From Candidatus Woesearchaeota archaeon (GTDB taxonomy: Archaea; Nanobdellota; Nanobdellia; Woesearchaeales; UBA11576): a stretch of DNA of 18,384 bases. A program made the translations under genes and the position numbers. This document shows positions 1-7,800 of this stretch, piece by piece (positions within the stretch are counted from its first letter, which is position 1; each line of letters starts with the position of its first letter). The notes under the pieces were generated by a model, which was not told the DNA's origin, made no database searches, and saw only the letters and a list, made by a program, of their open reading frames with translations. The stretch is from positions 2,015-20,398 of the forward strand of contig JALWQS010000081.1 in the NCBI GenBank assembly GCA_027083015.1, given 5' to 3'.

Positions 1-830
1 TTTCCTAACGGTTGTCCATTGGTGTATCTTATCGGCTGCATCTGCTGATCTACCAGTTGTATACTTGTCACTTCCGGCGCTTTCGTGTCCAGTGTTACCT
101 CGGAGCATGAAGTATCCTCTAATCCAAGCCTGTCTTTGACTGTTACGCAGATCCTTTTTGTTGCTGCCTCTCCTGCGTTTATCACTCCTGAAAGATTTAT
201 CTTTCCAGCCACTGAGCAGGTTCCTGTAAGATTATCATCCTCTCCTAAGATATGGTCTCCTGTCCTGAAGATTATGCTCTGCACTCCCGAGCATTTTCCT
301 GCACATGCAGAGCTTACGCAGGCATCGTCTTTGATTGCATATTCTGCTTGTACAGCCCCTCCTTTCAGCACCGAGTATCTTACACTCTCAACTGTCGGCG
401 GAAGATGATCCACTGTTATGCTTCCTTTTACCGGCGTAGTCATCGGTTGGTTTGAATCATCAAATCCTTGTACTGTGAAGTCAAGTGTTTCTATAGTTTC
501 CGGAAGCTCAGTCTCAGGTTTTGTCGCTTTACAGACTGAAGTAGTTGTCGCTTCATCAACCAGTTCACACTCAAAAGGCGTTGTCGGATCCTCAAGAATC
601 TTAACCTGTGATGGTGAAAGGTCAGGGTCTTCCGGATGTGTTATGAGAACTTCCACTGTTGTCGTGTCATCGGGCGCTCTGTAACCAGCCACTTCTGCTT
701 GTCCGTAAGCTTTAACTGGCGGGTTGATAGTAGCTGCCCAGGCATCTGCTGCGCTGATCGGCACCATGACTATAAGGAATATAAGGAATAATGTCAGGTT
801 CTTCATCAGTTCCTCTTTTATCCGTCCCAT
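1..830 (-). CDS. Secreted Ig-like surface protein, partial (3' end outside window)
   Basis: An uninterrupted minus-strand reading frame runs from an ATG at 830 to the window edge, about 276 codons, so the C-terminus is missing. The N-terminus reads MGRIKEELMKNLTLFLIFLI and continues to an Ala-rich cleavage region (SAADAWA), a classic secretion signal. The mature part is beta-rich with recurring segments typical of archaeal Ig-like modules, such as VDHLPPTVESVRYS and LDTKAPEVTS, and a Cys-rich stretch CVSSACAGKC. A second ATG at 806 has GAGG five bases upstream and would begin directly with MKN plus the hydrophobic core, so it may be the true start; the 830 start has a weaker AAGGT. It lies 110 nt downstream of the pilin-like gene on the same strand and probably shares its transcript. 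Family membership is inferred from style; no specific function can be named. It resembles the repeat modules of the large divergent protein at 4880-9832. Confidence 0.8.
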   Translation of the reverse strand, partial: MGRIKEELMKNLTLFLIFLIVMVPISAADAWAATINPPVKAYGQAEVAGYRAPDDTTTVEVLITHPEDPDLSPSQVKILEDPTTPFECELVDEATTTSVCKATKPETELPETIETLDFTVQGFDDSNQPMTTPVKGSITVDHLPPTVESVRYSVLKGGAVQAEYAIKDDACVSSACAGKCSGVQSIIFRTGDHILGEDDNLTGTCSVAGKINLSGVINAGEAATKRICVTVKDRLGLEDTSCSEVTLDTKAPEVTSIQLVDQQMQPIRYTNGQPLG

Positions 831-915
831 TTTACCTTTCCTGATCCTTTGATCTTTTTTTTGATCTTTTGCACTACTATGTTCTGACCATCATACTTAT
901 TCTTTGTCATATTTT

Positions 916-948
916 ATTGTCCCTACTCCCTTCATTGTCCCTACTCCC
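916..948 (-). repeat. 18-bp tandem duplication covering a stop codon
   Basis: The 15-base string ATTGTCCCTACTCCC (plus strand) occurs at 916-930 and again at 934-948, a spacing of 18. On the coding strand this reads GGGAGTAGGGACAAT twice, and the first copy carries the TAG stop of the 740-aa gene. The second copy lies just past the stop. It looks like replication slippage at the 3' end of the gene. Confidence 0.85.
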
Positions 949-3163
949 ATTCAGGTTCCAACTCCTGCCTGTATATGTCGCAGGTCTTCTCATGTTCTGA
1001 AACCTGATCCAGCGCAGGCCCTGGCCCGAACTCCTTTGAGTGAGTAACCGGTTTCGGCCATCTTAACATCTTAAACTTTATCTTATTATGATTTAACAGG
1101 TCATTTTCCGTCACAGTCCAGAATCCTGTCACATTATTCAATATTACTGCTCCTTCCATCCAGTTCTTCAACACAGTCTCATTCACTGAAATCTTCTTAT
1201 CTTTCTTGAACGGTATGCTTATCGTCTTCGTCTCTTTTGGTATCACGATCTTATCTTTAAGTATGAGGTAACCATTCACTTCGTAAGTCCCAGGCACCAA
1301 TGTCATCTCCTGCGGACCTCCTGTGATGTTGTACATAAGGTAGCTTGAGAAGTCTCCGTATTCATCATCGTCCTGCCTTTCCAGCATTATCACTGCGCTT
1401 TCTTTCGGAGACATAGAGGTTATCGGCACTTCCGGAAGCACATACCTTCCTTGTTGATAGCTTAAAGCCTTCAGTTCTACACTGGCATTCACAGTGAATA
1501 TAGGCATCAGCTCTATCGTGTGCTCTGCTTCTTCTCCCATCTTTGAGAAGATCGGCACCCTTATCGGCAGATAATCAGGGTCTTTGACGACAATCTCTCC
1601 TATCCCTACCGGGAACTTATCTTTTACTGAAGCTTCTCCATTCTCATCGATCTCAGAATTTCCTATATAACAAGCTTCTCCACCGGCGACAAATTCCACT
1701 CTTGCACCTGTTACCGGTTTGCCTGTGAATTTTTCTTTAAGTATAACTTTTGTAGGACCTGCATTCCTTTGGTCCCGATCACAAAGCAAGCTTACTTTTG
1801 GCGTCGGAGGCACATCCCTGAATGTTGAGTTCATAGGCGCGTTTCTTCTGACATTAGCCTCCATCGCAAAGGTGAACTTAAAACCGTCACCATTGAATGC
1901 GAACGGATCAGTTATAGTGACCAGCACTGGGAAAGAATAGGAGTATAAGAACCTATACTTGTCCATACCTATCAGGTCCATAAGCGGCGCTATGATCATC
2001 GGTCCTATGGATTGTGGCTTTAGAACTTCTGCTCCTTTGTTTATGTCAAGATATATGGGCCACCAATCAAGATACGCAAACCTTACTTCCATATTCTCAA
2101 GACCAGGAGTCTCATTGACCATTATTGAGGTCTTGTCCATTATTCCTGTGTTTACCCTATCCACCCCTTCTTTGTCAAATATCACATTTCTTCGTTGGTT
2201 TGCAGTGTATAAAATCTGAAGCATCGAGATTCCGGGAGGCAAGACATATGATTCCATCCTTTGCTGAGTCTCTGTTCGTGTCCATATCAGATATTCACCT
2301 GCAGGGTTCAGATTGAAGTAACTCATAGGAGGTAATCTGTCCATACCTATCGGTTTTGAATACATAGCTATCAGGTTTAGTGAGTGCTCTTCCAGGAATT
2401 TCCTCTTCACTTCTTTATCCACTATCTGTTTAGCCAATTCATACACTCCTTTGATATTGACGTCAGACTTTGTGAAGAATTGTTTTATCTCCGTAGTTCT
2501 CCCTTCTTTTGAAACTTCTATCGGGTAGTTCAGCAGTATAGCCACATCTTTGTCCGTGAATTTGACCTCAGGCTCTGGCTTGCCTTTTTCCTTGATAATA
2601 AATCCCTCTTTCTTGAAGGTCTGGAAACCCTGTATGCATCTTCCCAGATTTCTCTTGATGTAGATCTGCATCTGTTCTTCCATAGACATCTCACCTGAAT
2701 GTTCTGCTTTAGTGAGCGGCGGTCTATAGCTATAGAATTCACAGTTTTGTAAGCAATTATTAGGACTCTTCAGGAACCACCAATAAGGAACTATATCTTT
2801 CTTGCCTCCGAACACGGATAATGCATGACTTTCTGTCGGTATCGGCCCAACCCCAAATTTTTCTCCATAGGTCGGATCTGTCGGGTCTATGTATCCTCCA
2901 TGAGCTCCTAAGCTTCGGAAGCCATCTTCTGCTATCTTATTCAAACAATTCTCAACATATAGCTTTACGGGTTGCGCTTCCAGAGGCACCTCTTCCACTG
3001 CAGGCGCGAAGTCTGCCGGCAGTTGTTCTGCGACCTGGTTCTTTATGTACATGACCACTGCGGTGCTGAACAGGAGTATTATGCCTATTATCATAAATAC
3101 CGTAATCTGGGCTTTTCTTCCCTTCATCATCCGCCGGTTCTTCTTGGTTCTTCTGATTCTCAT
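941..3163 (-). CDS. 740-aa membrane-anchored surface protein with pilin-like N-terminus
   Basis: The basic N-terminus (MRIRRTKKNRRMMKGRKA) is followed by a single hydrophobic helix, about residues 19-41, beginning QITVFMIIGIILLF. The K-A-Q junction at residues 17-19 resembles a class III (type IV pilin-like) signal peptide cut before Gln, but the usual Glu at mature position 5 is Phe here. Just after the helix comes a VENCLNK motif followed by a GAHGGYI motif, a pairing I recall from uncharacterised DPANN surface proteins. The remainder is extracellular in character: Cys at about residue 53 and in a C-x3-C pair near 137-141, and a probable carboxypeptidase-regulatory-like or CnaB-like beta sandwich at about 455-545 (VTGARVEFVAGG, then DENGEASV). 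No catalytic motif was recognised. It lies 45 nt downstream of the 355-aa membrane protein gene and upstream of a secreted Ig-like gene. Alternatives are a pilin-like structural subunit or a simple membrane-anchored exoprotein. Confidence 0.85.
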   Translation of the reverse strand: MRIRRTKKNRRMMKGRKAQITVFMIIGIILLFSTAVVMYIKNQVAEQLPADFAPAVEEVPLEAQPVKLYVENCLNKIAEDGFRSLGAHGGYIDPTDPTYGEKFGVGPIPTESHALSVFGGKKDIVPYWWFLKSPNNCLQNCEFYSYRPPLTKAEHSGEMSMEEQMQIYIKRNLGRCIQGFQTFKKEGFIIKEKGKPEPEVKFTDKDVAILLNYPIEVSKEGRTTEIKQFFTKSDVNIKGVYELAKQIVDKEVKRKFLEEHSLNLIAMYSKPIGMDRLPPMSYFNLNPAGEYLIWTRTETQQRMESYVLPPGISMLQILYTANQRRNVIFDKEGVDRVNTGIMDKTSIMVNETPGLENMEVRFAYLDWWPIYLDINKGAEVLKPQSIGPMIIAPLMDLIGMDKYRFLYSYSFPVLVTITDPFAFNGDGFKFTFAMEANVRRNAPMNSTFRDVPPTPKVSLLCDRDQRNAGPTKVILKEKFTGKPVTGARVEFVAGGEACYIGNSEIDENGEASVKDKFPVGIGEIVVKDPDYLPIRVPIFSKMGEEAEHTIELMPIFTVNASVELKALSYQQGRYVLPEVPITSMSPKESAVIMLERQDDDEYGDFSSYLMYNITGGPQEMTLVPGTYEVNGYLILKDKIVIPKETKTISIPFKKDKKISVNETVLKNWMEGAVILNNVTGFWTVTENDLLNHNKIKFKMLRWPKPVTHSKEFGPGPALDQVSEHEKTCDIYRQELEPEWE

Positions 3164-3208
3164 CTGTTTGTCCTTTTGTTGATCCTTTTTATCCTGTTTA
3201 TTCTGTCA

Positions 3209-4276
3209 TTATTTTTGTTCTATCGATCCTGTGTTTTTTGTCAGTCTTAAGCATGAAAACCTGTAAAAGTCTGATCGTATATGATTGCATAATCTCGGGT
3301 CTGCTTTTCCGTTGTTGGATTGAGCGCTCGCCAGCACCAGATAGCAGATATCCTTGTCTGCTCCTTCTTTGGTATCACAGAGCCTTGTCCCCCACTGGTA
3401 TGAGTCCTTCATCTCGTGTATGGTACTGTCTATCATAGTCTTTGTCTCCTCATAGAACTGTATGCTTAGAGTTGTTCCTATAAGCAAGGCTACCACCCAA
3501 AAAGAAACTATGGTGTAGAGAAATATCTTATCTCTCTTTTGTATCGGCCTATCATGAAATCTCTTTGCGAAGAAAAATTTTCTTTCATGAAGTATGTACC
3601 AGATAACAACCAAATTCATGAACAATAATGAGATGAAACTCAACATCATGAGTTTTCTGAATGCCGGCATGTCTGACTGAAATAATGTCAAGCTTAACAG
3701 GCTGTTAAGTGCTGAGAAACCGAAGAAACTGACTGCCAGGTCAAAACTCCAGTATTTTCTTTTCCAAAAACCATATATGATGAACATGATGAGCATCAGC
3801 AATGCTCCATTGAATATGTTTGCCTGGTAACCCGTAACAATCTTCCCGAAGAGTATTGTCGTCGGAAAACTTATACCTAAGAAGAATGAGATAACATATA
3901 TTGCAAGTATGAACGTCAGGTATCCTATTAGGAACCTTATCCCTAACGGTATCCTATATTTTCCTCTGTGTTTTGGTCCTGGGACAAAAAATTCTTCTTC
4001 TATCTCGCTCTCAATCCTCCTACCTTCTCTGAGAGCTTCCTGTTCGGCTCTTTTGATACCGGGTTTCTTATGCTTGAGTGTCTTATGATATCGGTGTTTA
4101 GTGCTCTTTGTTGCCCTGATCTTTTTCTTTTTCCGCGCTTCAGGATGCGCCCGGTCTTTTTTATCACTTCTTGAGTGTTTTCTGCTTAGAGAATCTTTAC
4201 TTATCGTTTTAGTCTTAGAACTAGCAATCTTCCTATTTCTCACTCTTTTTACTCCACTACCCCTTTTTTCTGTCAT
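3209..4276 (-). CDS. 355-aa integral membrane protein with basic N-terminal tail and Cys-pair C-terminus
   Basis: I do not recognise a named family. Residues 1-75 are extremely Lys/Arg/Ser/His rich and look disordered. About residues 76-95 are charged and helical (AEQEALREGRRIESEIEEE). Five hydrophobic helices follow at roughly 113-136, 152-170, 178-198, 207-229 and 251-273. The C-terminal 75 residues hold two similar Cys pairs, C300-C311 and C330-C342, each starting L-C. This resembles a small Cys-pair repeat (LC...D.CY..LA) I recall from other DPANN membrane proteins. With five helices and the positive-inside rule, the basic tail would be cytoplasmic and the Cys domain outside. It is first in the presumed operon with the pilin-like 740-aa gene, so a role as membrane partner or assembly factor for surface proteins is possible but is only inferred. 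No clear Shine-Dalgarno precedes the ATG. Confidence 0.75.
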   Translation of the reverse strand: MTEKRGSGVKRVRNRKIASSKTKTISKDSLSRKHSRSDKKDRAHPEARKKKKIRATKSTKHRYHKTLKHKKPGIKRAEQEALREGRRIESEIEEEFFVPGPKHRGKYRIPLGIRFLIGYLTFILAIYVISFFLGISFPTTILFGKIVTGYQANIFNGALLMLIMFIIYGFWKRKYWSFDLAVSFFGFSALNSLLSLTLFQSDMPAFRKLMMLSFISLLFMNLVVIWYILHERKFFFAKRFHDRPIQKRDKIFLYTIVSFWVVALLIGTTLSIQFYEETKTMIDSTIHEMKDSYQWGTRLCDTKEGADKDICYLVLASAQSNNGKADPRLCNHIRSDFYRFSCLRLTKNTGSIEQK

Positions 4277-4311
4277 TCAATACGACCCTTTAAAGTCAAC
4301 AACCCAGGATA

Positions 4312-4403
4312 TTATAGTTATCCCAATAGATATTTATCCACATAGATATCTATCCTGATATAGTTATCCCGTTCTTATAACTTAAGGTATTTATAAGTTA
4401 AGG
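4312..4403. repeat. Phased 16-bp AT-rich iterated repeats
   Basis: TATAGTTATCCC occurs exactly at 4313-4324 and 4359-4370. Between them ATAGATATTTATCC (4326-4339) and ATAGATATCTATCC (4342-4355) repeat with a 16-bp period and one mismatch. Next to these, TTATAACTTAAGG (4375-4387) and TTATAAGTTAAGG (4391-4403) repeat, again 16 bp apart with one mismatch. The last pair overlaps the presumed TATA box of the minus-strand operon, and the first group falls in its 5' leader. Either operator-like protein binding sites or slippage products would explain this. Confidence 0.75.
4388..4396 (-). promoter_or_regulatory. TATA box for the minus-strand surface operon
   Basis: On the minus strand the sequence reads TTATAAATA, close to the archaeal TATA consensus. 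Transcription would start near 4365-4370, giving a leader of about 90 nt before the ATG at 4276, and this leader would contain the ATCC/GGAT repeats. Another TATA-like TTTATAAA at 4446-4453, which reads the same on both strands, is an alternative. Assigned by sequence and position only. Confidence 0.5.
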
Positions 4404-4641
4404 TTAGCACCTTCCCCATGAATTTTTAAACCACAGTTTTTCATGTTTATAAAGTTTTCTATGAGCTGGCGCTGCATAGGAAGATATTCGACACTTCACT
4501 ATTGAGATATCACACTATATAAGATATCAGCCAATACTGAATTGACCATCATAGACACACTACGAAACTGAGCAAAGTGAGTTGATAAGTAAGTAAAGTG
4601 GCGTGGGGCAAGACAGCAAACGAAGCAGCCCTAAAGCAAAT

Positions 4642-4674
4642 CTTCACAGAGAACTAGTTCTTCACAAATTTTTT
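4642..4674 (+). terminator. Palindrome with flanking repeats and T-run, terminator-like or operator
   Basis: AGAACTAGTTCT at 4650-4661 is a perfect 12-bp palindrome, flanked by direct repeats CTTCACA at 4642-4648 and 4660-4666. A run of six T follows at 4669-4674. A palindrome plus T-run could end a short transcript begun at the TATA-like element at 4446-4453. The direct repeats would equally suit a regulator binding site. It lies about 50 bp upstream of the TATA box assigned to the 1650-aa gene. Confidence 0.35.
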
Positions 4675-4711
4675 CTGAGTTGTGCTTTCTTCAGGATATT
4701 AATTCTTCTTA

Positions 4712-4727
4712 CCGAAAAGTATTTAAA
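4712..4727 (+). promoter_or_regulatory. BRE/TATA element for the 1650-aa surface gene
   Basis: CCGAAAAG followed by TATTTAAA (4720-4727) fits an archaeal BRE plus TATA box. A start near 4748-4752 would leave a leader of about 130 nt before the TTG at 4880. This is the best-placed TATA candidate upstream of the gene, but the long leader leaves room for another start site. Confidence 0.4.
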
Positions 4728-4868
4728 CAATCTCACCCATAGTAAAGGAAGTGGGGGAAATAAAAGAAATCATTCTTTATTATCGTTCTCTCATAGGATT
4801 TTAGAATATCAATCGGATATTTTAGTAAGATGATCCATCAAAAAAATGGATCTGTATAAAAAAGTAGT

Positions 4869-4874
4869 GGGGTG
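4869..4874 (+). promoter_or_regulatory. Shine-Dalgarno site that supports a TTG start
   Basis: GGGGTG lies five bases upstream of a TTG at 4880. The next in-frame ATG (codon 14) has only A-rich sequence upstream. The ribosome site therefore favours the rare TTG start and a long 38-residue n-region before the signal-peptide helix. Confidence 0.7.
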
Positions 4875-4879
4875 TAATC

Positions 4880-7800
4880 TTGAGAAAGAGAGGTTTTGAA
4901 AAAGATATAAAAAAAGATATGAAAGACTTGTTTCACAAAGAATCCTTTAAGAGTTCTTACCTGAAAAACGCAACATACTTTCCAAACACTAAACTTCTCT
5001 TTATCACCACCTTATTGTTATTGCTTAGCGTTAGCTTCGTCCTCGCCCTAACTACAACAATCCAACAACCCATATCAGGGAATACCTGGGAGCTCACGCT
5101 TTTCAAGATAAATGCAACTACCGATTATAATGCCAATTGCACATATAATGTCTCTGACGGTACGAATTTCGTCTATGCGACGCTTCTTGGTAATGACACC
5201 CTGCAACATTATACAACAAATGTTGATATAAGCTCTTTGAATGACGGTTCTTTCGTAATCAATGTTTCTTGTTGGAACTCTTCTGACGGAGCATTCTCTT
5301 TTGATGATTCAGTCACAGGCATCAAGGATACCTCGGCTCCTCAGATCACATGGAAGAACCCTATAGCAGACGCAGTCATTACACCCTCTTCAGTTATTGT
5401 CCTTAACATAACAGGTACACTTACCGGTCAAAGAGGTTTTGATACAGCAAAACTTGATGTGTTCGATGTTTCGGATTGCGGCGGTTCTCTGGTAGGTACG
5501 CCTTTCTTCTCTTGCAGTCCTATCAACACCTGTAATGTCACGCAGACCTGGAATGCGCCGGCAGCTTCCAATCCAAGCTGCAACATAACAGCTAACCTTT
5601 CCACAAGCATGGACAGTATCTGGAACACTTCAACAATAAACGTATCCATAGCCTCTTTTTCCAGACCTAATGTTTCTTTATTGACACCCATAAAGGGCGC
5701 TGTTCCCAGAATACACGCGTTCTTCAACTTCTCTGTAGAGGTAAATGACACTTCTAACGTCCAGTGGGTAACTATCTATAATGGCACCGGTTATCAGCAG
5801 ATGGTAATGTCCGGTTCTGATCCTAAGCATGCTGTCTGGTGGGCTGCTGTTGACACCACCTATTTTGTTGATGGAGTCTGGAATCTATACGTCAATGCCA
5901 GCAATGGTGTGGGATATAATGATACAGAATATTTTACTGTCCGTATAGATAATGAAGGCCCTATGCCTTATTTTGATTTCCCGCCGGATGAGTTCAACAC
6001 ATCTGAAAACCCGGAAGATTTTGATTATGTCGCTATAGATAATGGTATCCAGACTGGAGATCTTATGAACTGCACCCTCTATTTCTCTAATGCAAGCCAT
6101 ACTGTCATCGCAATGGTAAATAATGGTTCGGTAGTTAATGATACGATCAGCGAGAATACATTGTTCTTTACAAGCGGTCCCGGAGATTATTATGTTGATG
6201 TGACATGTTATGACGGCGCGGTTTCAAACATGGCATACATGGATCAGGGTAATGCGGGATCTTCAGGCACTGTCACAGTACATTACGACACCATACCTCC
6301 TGTACCTTTAGATATTTTCATCGGAGAGCCTGACATCTATGTTTCAGGTTATCCTCCAAACCAAAACATTACCGTCGTGGTCGAAGCTACAGATTATGAG
6401 ACAGGAGTTGACAATGTCACTGCTAATTTTTCTGAAATAACCGATGATGATAGTGATGCTTTTGCAATGTCTTTTAACGGTACGCATTGGATATATACCT
6501 TTGTGACTGACCGCTCTGACACCTTTGATGCTGAGTTTGAGCCTTTCAACATAACTTTTGTCATCACCGATTCAGCAGGCAATGAAGAAAGAAGCGCTTT
6601 TACGACAGTACTTCTTTATAACATGACAGTTCCTGTCTCTGATGATGAATGTTTACGATTTGTTGATGGCACGACAAATTTCTCATTGGTGACTGATTGG
6701 GAATCAGTAGATTTCAAGGTTGTCGTAGAATGGAACCATTCTATGGACTGCGGTTATTTCGGTCTTTCACCTGATGACCAGTTCTACCCTGTCGCCAGTC
6801 TTAACTTTTCAGGCCTGAACTTTTCTGACCCTGAAACTGCGGAGAAACTGTATGACCTGGTCGATGCTATACAAGTCAATATAGCTCCTGACGGCACATT
6901 CCAGGACAGCAGGATATATGTCAATTCCACATATTTTGCCGAGTTAAACACGTCTGCCACTGTCCAACTTTATAACCTGCCTTTTGATGCGCTTCCAAAC
7001 ATAACAGCCGATCCTGGAGCTGCAGGTTACGTCCCTTCATCACTGACTTACGTCACTTATACGCATCCGTTGTTCGGTACTGTGGGCAATCTTACCTTTA
7101 ATGTTCTTGGTTTCTCAGGCTACACAGTGACAGATACAGTCCCTCCGACGATAACAGTCAATCACCCTTCACCTAACACGACGGTCACGGCAGGTCCGGA
7201 TGTACTGATCAATGTCACTCTCAACGGTACAGGCACCCAGATCAGCAATGTCATAGTATATGTTGATGCGGATACCTACAATATGGCTGACATGACATGT
7301 TATAACCAGACAGGATCTGAGATAATGAACTGCTATTTCACTACAGATTCCTTAGCCGATGGTTCTCATGCAGTTCAGGTTCATGCCTGGGATTATGGCG
7401 GTTCTGCCCCAGGCAACCATAATGTCACTTATTGGAACTTCACCTCTGACTCTGCACCTCCGGTCGTTACAGGTACTGAACGTAATGTCACCGGCGGTAG
7501 TGGAACAACACCTGTGCGGTTGAACGTCTCTGTATCTGACGCGACGAATGTCAGCTCAGTCTATGTAGGCAATAATACATTAGTAGCTATGAGTGAGTTA
7601 TCAGCAGGCCTTTGGCAGGTGAACACAACACCTAATGCTCTCGGTTGCGGGACAGGAGTCTGTGCCTTGTCTGTCAATGCTACTGATTATTGGGGCAATT
7701 CAGCTCATACAGCTGTTGCGGGTTTTACGCTTGATGTTGATAACTCAGGTCCGTCAGTAACCCCTTATGTGAATGCTTCATCACCAAACAAGAACGTCAA

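Larger units (their letters stand above)
4277..4879. other. 603-bp divergent intergenic region
   Basis: This spacer separates the minus-strand surface operon from the plus-strand 1650-aa gene. It holds phased AT-rich repeats (4312-4403), a TATA box facing each gene, another plus-strand TATA-like TTTATAAA at 4446-4453, and a palindrome followed by a T-run (4642-4674). Between about 4470 and 4640 the sequence is less AT-rich than its surroundings, including GTGGCGTGGGGC near 4598. The one open frame inside (from a GTG at 4603, 76 codons) has unconvincing composition and is not called as a gene. No tRNA, C/D box or other known RNA signature was recognised. Confidence 0.6.

Noticed and set aside
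85..684. Plus-strand open frames across the left end
   Set aside because: They are antisense to the secreted Ig-like gene, whose minus frame has a signal peptide, ribosome sites and meaningful domains.
4312..4403. CRISPR array
   Set aside because: Units are 12-14 bp with spacers of only a few bases and no cas genes nearby; they are promoter-region iterons or slippage repeats.
4603..4833. 76-codon open frame with a GTG start in the divergent spacer
   Set aside because: It has no Shine-Dalgarno, Ser/Lys/Asn-rich unstructured composition, and overlaps the palindrome, T-run and TATA element, so it looks like non-coding sequence.
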